This document shows positions 1 through 10,400 of a stretch of DNA of 19,704 nt, in pieces. The stretch is from Pleurotus ostreatus/Saccharomyces cerevisiae fusant (lineage: Eukaryota > Opisthokonta). Below the pieces are notes generated by a model. That model was not told the origin of the DNA. It saw only the letters and a list, made by a program, of their open reading frames with translations, and did not search any database. The DNA lies in assembly GCA_024196135.1 (NCBI GenBank), contig JAMQCK010000581.1, forward strand, positions 1 through 19,704, read 5' to 3'. Made by a program: the position numbers and the translations under genes. The stretch's first letter is position 1, and each line of letters opens with the position of its first letter.

Positions 1-1845
1 CTTCCGCTGCACCTTTGTCCTTCCAATGTAAAAGATAGCCTCCGCAGAGACGTGCCCGCGAATGATATGGTGATCATTGACATGCCTCTTCATGTCCATT
101 GCACGCGCGATCACACTATGGTGCGGATTCGGCATGACCTGGGCGTAGTCGCAGATGATGGTGAGACCTTCGAGAGGCCGCGGTTCCTTCTTGCACTGCT
201 CGAAGTAATTGCGTATCCACCCTCCTATCGTGGTTTTGACAGACATGATGTGCGCTCGGACGACGCAGTAGAAGAACGCGACGTCGACGATGGAGATTGC
301 GCCTGTGTTGGAGGTCAGCAATTGGCGTGCCGCGAGTAATTCTTCTGTAAGTCGTACCCTGGAGACCCCACGGACCATCTGCGGCGCAGCATTCGTAACG
401 ATGAACTCTATCCCAAGCCATTCGCTGACAGCTCCCGGAGCAGTAAAATGCTTCACCGCACGCGCACAGGCGCACATGCTCGGTGTGTGGGCCTTCCTGG
501 GAGCAGGCCTCAGCCGCATGCCGCCATCATCCAAGAACTGATCACTCACGCCAGAAGAGTTGGAGCAAGCCATAGAGAACCTCCAGCTCCGCCGTTTACT
601 ATGGTCGTTGTACAGATTTTGATGCACCATATACGTGAGCATCACGGTGCGCCAGGTCCGCGTGTTTTCCTTCGGCTTGTCGACCTCCGAGGGCGGCATG
701 AAGTCAAGCTTTTTGCGAAAGGCGCGCAAGACCCTCGCGTGCACCAGCCCCTTGCACAGACACATCACGAGCCGCGTCGCGTCCACCCTCTCGGACACGC
801 TGTCCAAGTCGTAAATTATATCAAACACTCCCTCTTCAATGGCCTGGACTAGCGGCCGGTTGTCGCGGGCGACCTCGCAGATAATGGCGATGTAGCGCAG
901 CACGATGCAGGCGGCCAGATTCTCCCGCTTGTCGAGGCAGAAGTCGGCGGCGGCGACGGCGGACGCGACGACCTCGCGCGGGATCCGCGACGGCGCGAAG
1001 TCGGGGAGCTGGATGAGTCCGGTGAGCCACTCGATGTGGTTCTTCCAGGTGGAGAGCGCGATGACGGGGTCGAGGTACAGGTCGCACAGCGTGCGGGTTT
1101 GCGGCCCGATGGCGTTCCACAGAAAGCGCTTGGTGATCCTCGCGTCTCGAAGGGCGTCGAGAAACAAGGCCAAATCATCCTCGCTCGGCGACTTCTTTTC
1201 ATCCGCGAGTATTTCGTACAGATGACATGCAGCCGTCGCGATCACGTACGCAGCTCGCCCGCCAATATCGTCTGTTTTGCCGGGCAACGCCGCATACTGC
1301 GTGAAGTTGACCCACATCTCGAGGACCTGTGCCAGCAGATCCGGATGCGCGTGTAGGAAGGCCTTCGTATTCTCCGCATCTGACTCGAGGATGGCGAGGT
1401 AGACCTGCGAGACGTTGATGACATCCGACTGGATGTCGCGCTGGTGGCCGCGCGCGAGACGCCGGCGGGCGGGGTGGGCGACGGCGGACCACTTCAGCAT
1501 GTGAGGGGATAGGTTACGGAGCAGAGGCACGAGGGCAGCGCCTTCCGGATGTCCTGCAGCGTCCCAGAGCATCGAGAACGCTGTAAACCCCACGAAGACG
1601 ACGTCGAGGAAGCCGGGGTGGTAAGGGAGTATGCCAGGAGGCTTCAGCTGTATGTAGGTGCTGAACGAGTTATCGAAGAGGCCCACGGCCCGTGCGAACT
1701 CGGATTTACGCGAGCGTTGCGGTCTGTCTAGTTCGTCGTCCGAGTCATCCTTTTGAAGCTCGAGCGCAAGATTATGCAGCTCCTGCATGTCTGTGTAGCC
1801 CCTTTGGAATACAAGGACCATGGCGGTCATGGCCAAGTTGTTCAT
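1..1845 (-). CDS. MYND-type zinc finger protein, 3' end cut by window edge
   Basis: Three exons on the minus strand: 1845-550, 496-358 and 302-1, with introns of 53 nt (497-549) and 55 nt (303-357, branch CTGAC). The 579 codons are open to the left edge, so the C-terminus lies outside. I chose the ATG at 1843-1845 as the first in-frame Met; the frame stays open upstream only to 1942. Residues 1-420 look like a helical-repeat region typical of agaricomycete MYND proteins. The finger spans about residues 427-471: CACGEAFYCSGSCQ, then W..VH...C. The first intron falls inside the finger. The second Cys of the first ligand pair is not visible (CSNSSG where many relatives have C-x2/4-C), so the finger may be degenerate, or the splice choice may differ; a second acceptor 21 nt downstream is also in phase. 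MYND fingers usually bind proline-rich peptides; the actual partner is unknown. Confidence 0.85.
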   Translation of the reverse strand, partial: MNNLAMTAMVLVFQRGYTDMQELHNLALELQKDDSDDELDRPQRSRKSEFARAVGLFDNSFSTYIQLKPPGILPYHPGFLDVVFVGFTAFSMLWDAAGHPEGAALVPLLRNLSPHMLKWSAVAHPARRRLARGHQRDIQSDVINVSQVYLAILESDAENTKAFLHAHPDLLAQVLEMWVNFTQYAALPGKTDDIGGRAAYVIATAACHLYEILADEKKSPSEDDLALFLDALRDARITKRFLWNAIGPQTRTLCDLYLDPVIALSTWKNHIEWLTGLIQLPDFAPSRIPREVVASAVAAADFCLDKRENLAACIVLRYIAIICEVARDNRPLVQAIEEGVFDIIYDLDSVSERVDATRLVMCLCKGLVHARVLRAFRKKLDFMPPSEVDKPKENTRTWRTVMLTYMVHQNLYNDHSKRRSWRFSMACSNSSGVSDQFLDDGGMRLRPAPRKAHTPSMCACARAVKHFTAPGAVSEWLGIEFIVTNAAPQMVRGVSRVRLTEELLAARQLLTSNTGAISIVDVAFFYCVVRAHIMSVKTTIGGWIRNYFEQCKKEPRPLEGLTIICDYAQVMPNPHHSVIARAMDMKRHVNDHHIIRGHVSAEAIFYIGRTKVQRK

Positions 1846-2135
1846 GGTGTCGCAGTTTATGGAGGTGGGGGTGAGTGACAGGGTCGTCCCCTGAGCGTGA
1901 GGTGATGGCCGTAAAGAAGAACGAACATTTGATCGCGTCGATCAAAGTTCGTGACCGCGTAGCGCGTGGCTCGTTAGCAACGACCACGTCCTTTGACACG
2001 CAGTCTATTTGTGCGAAAACCACCGTGATAGCAGAAGTAGTAGACATAACACGAATTATTACACATCTACACAATACTCGTACCCAAATTGTGACCGTCC
2101 AAAAGCACATTCCCCACCACCCCAATCCCACCTAC

Positions 2136-3594
2136 TCAGGCCGCAATGATCCCCGCACCCTGCAGTCTCCCCATCAACTCCCCAAGACTCTCATTCTCCT
2201 TCTTCATCTGCTCCCTCTCTTCCTTGCCAGTCTGAAGCCTGTGAGACCAGCGCGCCCTTTCCTCATTCCAAGCCGCGGTGCGCGCGTCTATCTGCGCTTG
2301 CGTCTTTCCCTCGCGCTGGCGGTAGTGGTGGCGGGCGAAGGCGTAGATCTCGCGCTGGGGAGGTGGGGTGAGTTGGGAGTCAGTGTTGGGCGTGAGTTGA
2401 TGGTGACCAGGGATGAGGACATACCGTAATCTTGCCCTCCAACTCAATGACCTGGCTGGCTTTCTTCTCCAACACGGCCTTCTCGATGCCCAGGAGACCC
2501 TCGAGCATTCGACCCCGAGGTATCTTCTCGAGGGCTGCGAGAACTCTATAGCCTTGTCAGTCCATGTCGCTTAAACCCCTGTCACTTAGTTTATGGGAGA
2601 ACGGCGAACATACCTCATCAACCTCTCCACATACCGCCCATACCTCTCCCTGATCTCATCGCCCCTATCACTCGGCTCCAGCAGCCTTACTTTCGAGAAT
2701 GAGATCATGAGCGAGTCCAGGCGCATGAGGGACTCCAAGATAGCCAAGGCCGCCTTGCGCCATGGATCGAGCTGAAGTTCGCGCTTCTTGGCGATGTGCT
2801 TGGGGAGGATCTGTTTTTTTGTTAGATGGTGAGGCGAGGTTGAAATAGAGTATGTAGCGATGTGAGCGGAGTAAGAGAGAGCCGAGGTACGAGCAGGATA
2901 TGGATAGAAATATGAGCAGACTGGCAATAGAAATCTGAAAGCAAAGTAAGAACAGCGAGCAACTCACCTGCCACACATCGGCATACAATCGCATCTGCAT
3001 CCCATCCAAGGTCAGCGCATCGCGCTTCAGGGGGAGCGAGAGCCTCTCCGTGTCGGGCGAGCCCGTAGAGGAAAGGTCGGACTGGGAGGAGGCGGAGGAG
3101 TCGTCGACGTCGATGTCTCCGATGTCGCCGAGAGGTTCGGGGATGACCCTGCGCTCCAAGGGAGTACTCTGCATGGGAGACGGGTGAAGGTTGCTCGCTC
3201 TCGAAAGGTGGGAAGGAAGGTAGGAAGGACCAGCTTGAGCAGGGAGTCCATTCGGATGGGCATCGGAAAATGCTGCGGGCGAGCCGTCGTATTGGCTCTG
3301 CACTGGGATATCGAGGGTGCTGTTGTAGTTAATAAAGGTAGGATCTTCGTGAGCCAAATGCTCGGCATGGCGCGAATGTTGCGCACGAGACGCTGTCGCG
3401 GGCGCGGGCTGTCCAGAGCTGGATGCGCGGGGACGCGTACGCTGCCAGCTTGGCTCACGAGGCGCGCGACTGCTCGGCTCGCGTGAAGTGCAATTCGTGG
3501 CGCGGGCGGGCTCAGGTGCGACCCTCGTGTCGTGATCCCCACGGGCATTCGCACCCAACGACTCGAGTGACGAGCTCGAACGCAGGATCGACAT
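2136..3594 (-). CDS. Gene A: disordered N-terminus plus helical C-terminal module, unknown function
   Basis: Four exons on the minus strand: 3594-2968, 2810-2614, 2545-2425 and 2354-2136, giving 387 aa. Introns are 157, 68 and 70 nt with phases 0, 2 and 0. All four joins keep one open frame and the second intron has a CTGAC branch site, although its acceptor is TATAG rather than CAG. Residues 1-209 are Ser/Pro/Arg-rich and look disordered, with an acidic stretch (DIGDIDVDDSSASSQSD). Residues 210-387 are charged and strongly helical (PWRKAALAILESLMRL, RERYGRYVERL, and a last exon starting REIYAFARHHY that reads as a coiled coil). I recognise no domain. Its intron phases match genes B and D, so I place it in the same family. 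The start follows a TTTATAC element about 45 bp upstream. It is divergent from gene B across 1.3 kb. Confidence 0.8.
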
Positions 3595-3975
3595 CTTGAA
3601 GCAATGGAAAGGTAGAGGAGAAGCTTTGTGGCGACCGTATAAAAAGGGTTAAGGCTGCACGAAATGTGGCGCAGTCCTTGAGCAAGCGCGGGGCTGCGTG
3701 TCAGGGCGCTCTCCGGGAGCGATACTAGAGGTTGAGCCAAGAGATGACTCGGAAGCGTAACGGTCGAACGACGAGACAGAGACCTCGACGAGGACGCAGA
3801 CTGAGGTAGGACGGAAGATTGGTGTCAACACAAGCGACTTGCACATACATATATCCGACTTCGAATGTGGGCGCACAATAACGTGAGAGCCGGCGACGGT
3901 CGCGCAGACGACCACAAACCTTTCCATACGGGGTGCCGCCCCCCCGGGAACCGCGGCCGGGCGCTACCTGCGCGT

Positions 3976-4178
3976 CTATCCGCTACGTGCGGCGTCAATC
4001 GCACTCGGGGCCTCGTAATAATCAGGCAAGGAGTGCAGGGCGATGTTGAAATTTGTGCGTCAAAGAAGGTCCAGATATCCATCATGAAATCGGGAAGCGA
4101 GACGGGCGTCAGAGGCGCTGGTGGACGTCGTCTGGATGCCGTAAGATCAGGGCGGACACAAGAAGCATTGGCTGCCAT
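3976..4178 (-). pseudogene. Possible small gene remnant with a frameshift
   Basis: From an ATG at 4178 (minus) the frame reads MAANASCVRPDLTAS and then SLPDFMMDIWTFFDAQ. The protein-like reading then moves to another frame (NFNIALHSLPDYYEAPSAID) and stops at 3976-3978. No GT-AG intron can explain the switch because no AG lies between the two segments, so a single-base indel would be needed. TATA-like DNA lies about 55 bp upstream. The composition looks coding but I recognise no family, and chance open frames in GC-rich DNA could give the same picture. Confidence 0.2.
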
Positions 4179-4377
4179 TCTTTCGCTCCGGAGTTCGGGT
4201 AGTGCCGCAACGCGCTCACGTGCGGCGTAAATATGTCCATATAATGGGGACCTATAAGCCGCGCCGTTAGACTAAGTGGGCATAAAAAGGGATGGATTTG
4301 AATCTATGCATAAAGCTACTGTATTGCGCAGAATCGATAGATATGTGGCGATTTACTTGCTGTCGCTTAAATTCCGA

Positions 4378-4880
4378 ATTAGGAAGGCTTTGTTCTTCTC
4401 CACCTCACGTCTCTCGTTCAGGAGCGCGCGACTCGGTTTTCAGATATCAACGCCTCGCTTCCTCGCGCTACAGGCTTTCTTTAACCACAAAGAGGTTTGA
4501 AGGCCGCTCCCAGTTTCCAGCAGTGCGCTTGTAGTCGAATTAGGCAGTCCTTGTCGGTCCGGTTGCCTGCCGTGCGCCACACTTGGAAAAACCAATTTCT
4601 TCCCCCACGCTCATCTCGATTTGATGGATCTGCTTCGTCGACTTCCGCAGAGCCCTCCCGAAGCCCATATAGTCGTCCACTTACGGCAAGAGGGGTACAT
4701 CAGAACAGGAACCCGGCGCTGGAGCTCAGCGCTTATGTAGACGGATTCGGCGCTAGACAAGACCTTCGCCGCATGCACGGCGTGCGGAATGTCGTTTCCT
4801 ACACGCCGTAAAGGGTGCGTGGTTGTGCAGCTGTATTCGGTTGCTTGACTCATCGGTACTTAAGCACGGCGCCTATTCCT
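4378..4880 (+). repeat. B-side arm of inverted duplication (upstream region of gene B)
   Basis: Six blocks here match, in the same order, the minus strand upstream of gene C. They are 4378-4394 with 10577-10561 (17/17), 4546-4568 with 10260-10238 (22/23), 4609-4629 with 10156-10136 (20/21), 4778-4793 with 10004-9989 (15/16), 4814-4826 with 9967-9955 (12/13), and 4860-4879 with 9922-9903 (19/20). Distances to the respective ATG are 551, 383, 320, 151, 115 and 69 bp here. Between blocks the two arms differ by indels; the C-side arm is longer. A translated stretch near 4520-4570 (ALVVELGSPCRSGCL) also matches the C side. Confidence 0.8.
4814..4880 (+). promoter_or_regulatory. Gene B core promoter, shared with gene C
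   Basis: GGTGCGTGGTTGT at 4814-4826 is followed 46 bp later by TTAAGCACGGCGCCTATTCC at 4860-4879. Both elements recur upstream of gene C with one mismatch each and a spacing of 45 bp. The TTAAG core is a plausible TATA-like box 69 bp before the B start codon. Function as a promoter is inferred from position and conservation. Confidence 0.6.
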
Positions 4881-4928
4881 GCGGACCCAATCCTCCCAGC
4901 TCCCCGACCCCGCTCGTAGATCCCCACC

Positions 4929-6705
4929 ATGGACTCTAGCCCCAGCGCTCCCTCTGCTGGCCCCTCAGAAACACAGAGACCTCGCAACGAGATCCCTAGC
5001 CTCGGTACCACCGCGTCCGTTTACTCTCAAAGCTCTTATGCGCCCCCTTCCCTGCGTCGATCGTCGGCGCGTCTTTTCCTGGAGCGGACGCCCGCGACGG
5101 AGTATCCCGCAGCTCGTCTACACTCCATCGAAGGGGATGCGAGGTTCCTGTATAGCGAGCGCGGCATTCTTGATGCTGCGAGAGCAACTCTGCATGGCGC
5201 GGAGGAGACCGCCCTCGAGGTCGACGAAGATGTCCTCATCGACATAAGCGACGTCTCGACCTACACCGAGGGCCCGGAGCTGAATGTGCCCTACATCGAT
5301 GGTGAGGAGCAGGACGATGCGGACGACGACACGGAAGACGAGGCTTTCTTCGATGCACTGGACGAGCTTCCGTCCGTCGCCGACCAGGCAGCCTCCACCG
5401 AGAGCAGTCGCTTCAGCGCTGACAGTGATACCTCGCCACCGCCGCGCCCCGCGGAACGCCCGTCCACCATCCGTTCCTCCTTGTTGCACGCTATGGCCAA
5501 TCTGTCTTGTCTCCCATGGGAATCGAATGTCTATCCGGCACGACAGGCGTCTGTCAACGGGCCCGCGGCGCAGCAAGCTCCGCAGACACATCGCTCACCG
5601 CAGGGCATGCCCACGCCGCCTACCGACCGCGGAAGCCTCGGGCCCGAGGAGGTGTCGCCTCAGCCTGCTCCTCCTGCGGTCAGCCATCAACCAGCGGGTG
5701 ACCTCCCTCGTCGACCCGCCGGGGGCTCCCTTCCCCGAGGCGCGGGTCGCTCCCCTCGTCCCTCCGCAGTCGGCTCCCTCCACCGCCCCCAGCCGCCCAG
5801 CCTCGCGAGTCTCGAGCACCTGCTCACGCCACGGAACTCTATCGCGCACATGCGCGCCGCGCAGCGGCCCGCGCTCGAGCCCTTAAGGGCTCCGTACAAG
5901 TTCGAGCTGAGGACGGTCCCCGCGGGGACGAAGCAGGTGCTGCATGACGTGCAGTATGGGGCGCCGGATGTGGCGGAGAGGGCAGGGTTGAGGTATGGGG
6001 TGAGTTTTGATCGTTTACGGTTGGGGATTGTTCTGTTAGATAACAGTGCGGCTCTCAGGTTTACGACGCGGATTATCTTGCAAGCGACGATTGGGCTATG
6101 AAGAGGAAGGAGCTAGAGGATATCGGTGATCTTGTGCACTCAACGCGCACGGTGCTGCACAAGTACCGTTACATCACGCTCACCGTTGATTCGGACGCGA
6201 AGCGCAAGGACACTGCCGAGTGGCTCGATTGGGTCCGGTTGGTGAAGAGGTACGTCTTATGCCCGTGGAATCAAGTGCTAGATCGTAGTCACTGATCATC
6301 TATGAACAGCACCTGCGACGAGCTCAAGCGCAAGTTTAGAGACTTCGAAAACATGCATTTGTGGGCCCCCGACTACCTCAGTAAGCGCAAGGAGCGCCTC
6401 GCTCGGTACGAGCAGCAGATCATCGTGCGTTCTGGCTCCATACCCCGCCTCCCCATAGCTGGTTGACCGACTCCGAACAGGAAACCACCGAAGCCATCAT
6501 CAAGCACACGCTGCGCGAACACAACAGCACGCTCGAGGAGGGCCGCAGCACTTTTGAGGAGGCCCGCGCTGTCTGGCACGAGCGTAAGCGGCTCTTTAGC
6601 GAGAACACGCGCACGATCAGGGAGGATTTGGAGGAATTTAGGATGATGAGACCAATTTTCGAGGAGGGAGAGGCGTGGGCTACCAGGCGGAGAAGTTTGT
6701 ACTAG
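4929..6705 (+). CDS. Gene B: low-complexity N-terminus plus helical C-terminal module, paralog of C
   Basis: Four exons: 4929-5999, 6059-6249, 6310-6424 and 6481-6705, giving 533 aa. Introns are 59, 60 and 56 nt with phases 0, 2 and 0. The ATG sits in a good context (CCACCATGG). Residues 1-325 are Ser/Pro/Arg-rich and probably disordered, with a strongly acidic patch (EEQDDADDDTEDEAFFDALDE). From residue about 330 the protein matches gene C: VPAGT at 330-334, then KYRYIT...VDSDAKRK..TAEW from 392, then STC at the second intron junction and RKERLARYEQQI before the third. The last exon (460-533) is a long charged helix (ETTEAIIKHTLREHN). No known domain is recognised. It converges on gene C and shares its promoter elements, so the two are probably an inverted duplicate pair. 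AATAAC near 6767 may serve as a poly(A) signal. Confidence 0.85.
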
Positions 6706-7393
6706 TGAGCAACGAGGATGACACTGACGACACGGAATGCTACGTCTTGAATTCCATAGACGCTTGAAATAACGATTCACAATACTGTACATGCACGATA
6801 CACACTCTACATGTCGAACCGCGGCAAGGCTACAGCACGCTGCGACTGTTTGATAATTGGGTGCGAGTCGATCCAGCGGTTGACAAGCACTACCGCCGCA
6901 AGCGCCTACTCAGCCTTTAGCGGCGCCTACCGTTTTCCATCAGTCCGAAATGCTGCTAGCTCGCGACTGCTCAGCGCTCAACGCCGAAACAAATTCCGTC
7001 TGTCCACTTGGAAGATTCTCCCTACACCGTCGCACCAACCGATAAGTACTGTGTTTGAGCACGTTTCCATTCAAGTGCCATCTCCTACGAGAGCTACAAG
7101 GCGGGAAGTTGCCTTCAGAGTACTCTCTAGCGTACAGTCAGCCGAGCACAAAAAAGCGTCGACATCCATTGTTCCAATTTGGGAAGTATACGCGTTCACG
7201 TGCAGTACAAGCAAAGCCACACAAACCTACTGTGTTTCACGGCGTTGTCAGAAGTCGGTCACTCTGAGCTAGCGTCATTGGGTCATATATCGGGCGCAAG
7301 TCATTATTCTATCGTGATCACTGAAGAGACGTAGCAGGTCGTATCGTAAGTAGAAGTCGTCCTTCGTGCCGTACACCCACTATTGGGTCAAAT
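6706..7393. other. Convergent intergenic region between B and C
   Basis: 688 bp lie between the stop codons of the tail-to-tail genes B and C. It must hold both 3' untranslated regions and transcript ends. It is the spacer at the centre of the inverted duplication. Open frames such as that at 6811-7272 have no start context, splice logic or recognisable product, and I see no gene. Confidence 0.5.
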
Positions 7394-9819
7394 TCATCCC
7401 TGCCGAACATAACACCGCGCTGCCTCCACTCCACACCGATGTCGCATCTCCTTCAGCGCATCGTAGTCGACTTTCATCTCGCGGATGTTGGCGACGACGA
7501 AGTTCTTCCGCTCGTGATACTCATTGATAAGGACATCGTACTCGCGACGCTTGTCCGCGATGACGTCCTTGGTGGCTTTCTGGAGAATGACAGTCAGGTA
7601 CGAGAGGGACAGGCTGGACGAGATAGACGCACCATGATTTGCGTTACATAGCGAGCGAGTCTCGTTCTTCGCCTGCCAAGCCAGTCGTCGTCGCTCGCGT
7701 TGCTGGGATCTCGCAGCCTTTGTAAAATCTCTTCGCAGGTACTGAACGAGAAGAGATCAGCGATACGAATTGACAGCTCCGAGCAAAGGGCGTACCTCTT
7801 CATCGACTGTACTCCTTCCATCCACGCAGCGGTGTGCCTCCGCTTCGCCTCCGTATCGACGACCACAGTGATGTGCCGGTACTTCGTCAGAACCTGGCGC
7901 GCCGCGTGCACCTGCGCCGCGATAACCTGCAGATTCTCACCCTCGCTAAGCGCCCGGGCCCGATGCTCCGTCTCGCGCAACACGTTCTGCGTCCCCGCGG
8001 GCACCTCCGAAAGCTTGAACTCGGGCGGTGTCAGGGAGGTATCGAGCAAAGGAGACCGAGGGTAAAAGGTCATGAGAATCGAGCTCCGCGGCGACTCCAC
8101 CTCCTCCATCGTTTCAAGGCCAGGAAGCTGGTGTTGCTGGAGGATAGGCTCCTCAACTCGGCGCGCAGGTTGCGGCGAAAGAGGCTGCGGTCGGGCAGGC
8201 TGAACCACGTGCCGCGTCGACTGGGCTTGCGCGGCGCCGAATATCGTAGCAGGCATCCTCGGATTCTCGTCTGCGTCGGTCCACTCATGGTCTGCACCTT
8301 CCTCATCGCCCTCCTCTATAATCTCCTCTCCCTCGTCCCCAACCTCCCCTTGATGACCAGTGGGCGACGTCACAGACCCCTGCACGAAGCGGGTGGCGTG
8401 CGTCGTCGCATGACTCCGACGGCTTCGTTCCTGAGCGCGTACGGACGACCTAGGCTCAGGCGCGCGCCCATGCTCTTCCGCGCGCTCCTGTAGAGCCTCG
8501 AGCCCCTCCCTGGCCATGCTTGCATGAGTCGGCACGAGCATCGGCGCAGAGGCATTCTGGGGCTGCTCAGGCGTCGTAGGCCCCGTCGAACCAGGCGGCG
8601 GAGTACTGAACATCGCAGTAGGATCCGAACGGTTGACCGTTGACGTCGACGGGCCTGGCTGCGCTTCGGCGGCACGGAGCGCGTCGTTGTTGGGCTGGTA
8701 TGCGTCGTTGTGGGCACGAGATGGGCTGCCGCGAGAGCTCCTACGCTCCCTGTTTAGAACCACGAGCGGCTCAGGAGACGAGTCCTCACGCACAACCGCC
8801 GGTGTCTGGGAAGTTCGCTCCCGCGATATGCACCCCGACGATTGGCGCAAAGAAGGTTGCGGGGACGTTTGTGGCGAAGCGCCCCTAGGGCGAGGCAAGG
8901 CGCTGCTGGGTCGTGGGGGAGCGTCTGGCGGGTTCGCAGGGGGTGGTGACACGCTGCGAGGATGCTGGGCGCTGCTGGGACGTTGAGGCACGGGCATACT
9001 GGTGTGCCGCGTATGCGCATTCGTCGCCTGCGCGCGGGGCTCCGAGGCGTTGCTGAGGTGTCGAGGCGAGGGCGCGCTGCTTGGACGCTGGCGCGTAGAC
9101 GTCGGGGGCGCAGGAGGAGCGCCTAAGGCGGGCGAAGGGCCCGGCGCCGGCTGGGGAGCATTAGATGACCCCTGGGGACCGCTCGAAGATGCTTGGGGAC
9201 CAGCCGACGCCTGGTGGTCCGAGTCCCTCCACGTCCTGCGCTGCCTCATCTCGGCCAGAGACGTATAGGTGGTACTGTGAGCGCCGTACTTCTGCGAGGG
9301 AGGGCGGGAGTCGACAGAGAAGGTGATATGGGTGTTCGCAGACGTCCTCGTCGCCCCCGGTGTTGGGGGCAGGCTTTTGTCGCGACAGATTGGGTGCGAG
9401 TCATGGGGGAGGACGTCGGAGGGGCGCGACGCGAGCGCTTGCGAGGTATCGTGTTGCGCGACGGTGAGGCGCTCGCCGCGAGAGTGACCAGCGATCGGGG
9501 CGCTTGCCGCGGGCCCATCCTCCTCCTCATGAGGATTCAGCACTGGTCCGTCGATCTCCCTAATGTGCGACGAATAGAACGCGGAGATCGCGGTATCCGT
9601 AGAGATATGCCTGCGCTTCTTGGTGAAGCGCCGAGTGAAGCGGCGAAAGAGCCTGCGGACGAAGCATTTCCTCCCCGGAGCTCTGTGCTTGGGATACGCG
9701 GGGGGCGGCGAGCGGCGCCAGAAGCGAGGAAACCGTGACCATTTGCGGCGCCTGTTCGTCGCCGGGGGAGGTGCGGAGACCGAGGGGCCTGCAGCGGGGG
9801 CGGCGATGCCAGTGTCCAT
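7394..9819 (-). CDS. Gene C: large low-complexity protein with helical C-terminal module, paralog of B
   Basis: Three exons on the minus strand: 9819-7796, 7741-7633 and 7579-7394, giving 772 aa. Introns are 54 and 53 nt with phases 2 and 0. The N-terminus (residues about 20-75) is very basic, with RRLFRRFTRRFTKKRRH, and may act as a nuclear or nucleic-acid-binding signal. Residues 80-590 are Ser/Pro/Arg-rich low complexity with three RPSSA motifs (DNA near 8900, 8973 and 9079) and an acidic run (EEIIEEGDEEGADHEWTDADE). The conserved end starts at VPAGT (605-609), followed by KYRHIT...VDTEAKRR..TAAW (645-665), STCEE at the intron, and a last charged helix (DKRREYDVLINEYHERK). Compared with B it lacks the first intron and about 14 residues there. 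Function is unknown; likely intrinsically disordered with a helical interaction module. Confidence 0.85.
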
Positions 9820-9902
9820 GGTAGACTCTATGTAGGAAGGCCGATCTATGAGCGTCGAAGGCGGGGGATCCGAGGGAACTGCGTGAGGTTTCTGTATGTC
9901 GA

Positions 9903-9967
9903 GGAATAGGCGCCGCGCTTAAATACACATCAGTACAATAGCCGCATGCGCCTAACGACCACGCACC
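9903..9967 (-). promoter_or_regulatory. Gene C core promoter, shared with gene B
   Basis: On the minus strand, GGTGCGTGGTCGT (9967-9955) is followed 45 bp later by TTAAGCGCGGCGCCTATTCC (9922-9903). The sequence just ahead reads TATTTAAG, a TATA-like box about 100 bp before the C start. Order, spacing and bases match the B promoter, so B and C may be co-regulated. Confidence 0.6.
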
Positions 9968-10140
9968 TGCGCGCGCCTTCAGAAAGATGACATTCCGAAC
10001 GCCGCTCGCGTGGTGAGGTTACTGTCCAGTACCGGGGGTTTCTGCGCGAACTGCTGTGCTCTTCCTGCCGAATGTGGACGACCGTATGCCATAACTGGCG
10101 AGTGAATGGGCTTCCGAGTGTGTCAATAAGGCAGAATCCA

Positions 10141-10400
10141 TCAGATCGAGATGAGCGCGGGAAGCAAGAGATTTGTTATCCGGGATCTCGAGTGTGGCGG
10201 GAAGAGAGAAGTGTGGCGGACGCCGGCGGAGCCCGCGAGGCAACCGGCCCGACAAGGACTACCTATTTTGTCCACAAGCGCATCGCAGGAGTTGGCAACG
10301 GCCTCTCTTTCGGCTTCAATGAGCTCGGAGAGCTGTGGGGAGTAAACATCTGTACGTGCCTGCAGCAGAAAGACGTCTCGGTCTTCATGTAGAGGCTAGT
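10141..10400 (-). pseudogene. Coding-like remnant upstream of C, possibly a last exon of the A-D family
   Basis: A minus-strand frame reads LHEDRDVFLLQARTDVYSPQ and continues QLSELIEAEREAVANSCDAL, then VDKIGSPCRAGCLAG, with a stop at 10141-10143. A splice-acceptor-like CTGCTGCAG lies at 10360. The helical, charged composition resembles the last exons of genes B and C. The same reading (ALV..GSPCR.GCL) is kept in the B-side duplicate near 4520-4570, but there it is interrupted by a TGA. I found no start codon or upstream exons, so a remnant is more likely than a live gene. Confidence 0.3.

Larger units (their letters stand above)
3595..4928. other. A-B intergenic region
   Basis: About 1.33 kb between the divergent starts of A and B. 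The A-proximal part (3595-3950) holds only the A promoter region. Positions 4378-4880 are the B-side arm of an inverted duplication shared with the region upstream of gene C. A CACGTG E-box-like hexamer lies near 4215 and a TATAATG-like stretch near 4236. A weak coding-like remnant at 3976-4178 is listed separately. Nothing else is supported. Confidence 0.6.

Noticed and set aside
1875..2429. 184-residue plus-strand open frame
   Set aside because: It lies mostly opposite the last exon and an intron of gene A and the gap before the MYND gene; it shows repetitive low-complexity leucine and no splice logic.
5118..5899. Minus-strand and second-frame open frames over gene B
   Set aside because: They overlap the first exon of B, whose frame is supported by splicing and by similarity to C.
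7834..9738. Long plus-strand open frames opposite gene C
   Set aside because: They are antisense shadows of GC-rich coding DNA; gene C has splice signals, a promoter and a paralog.
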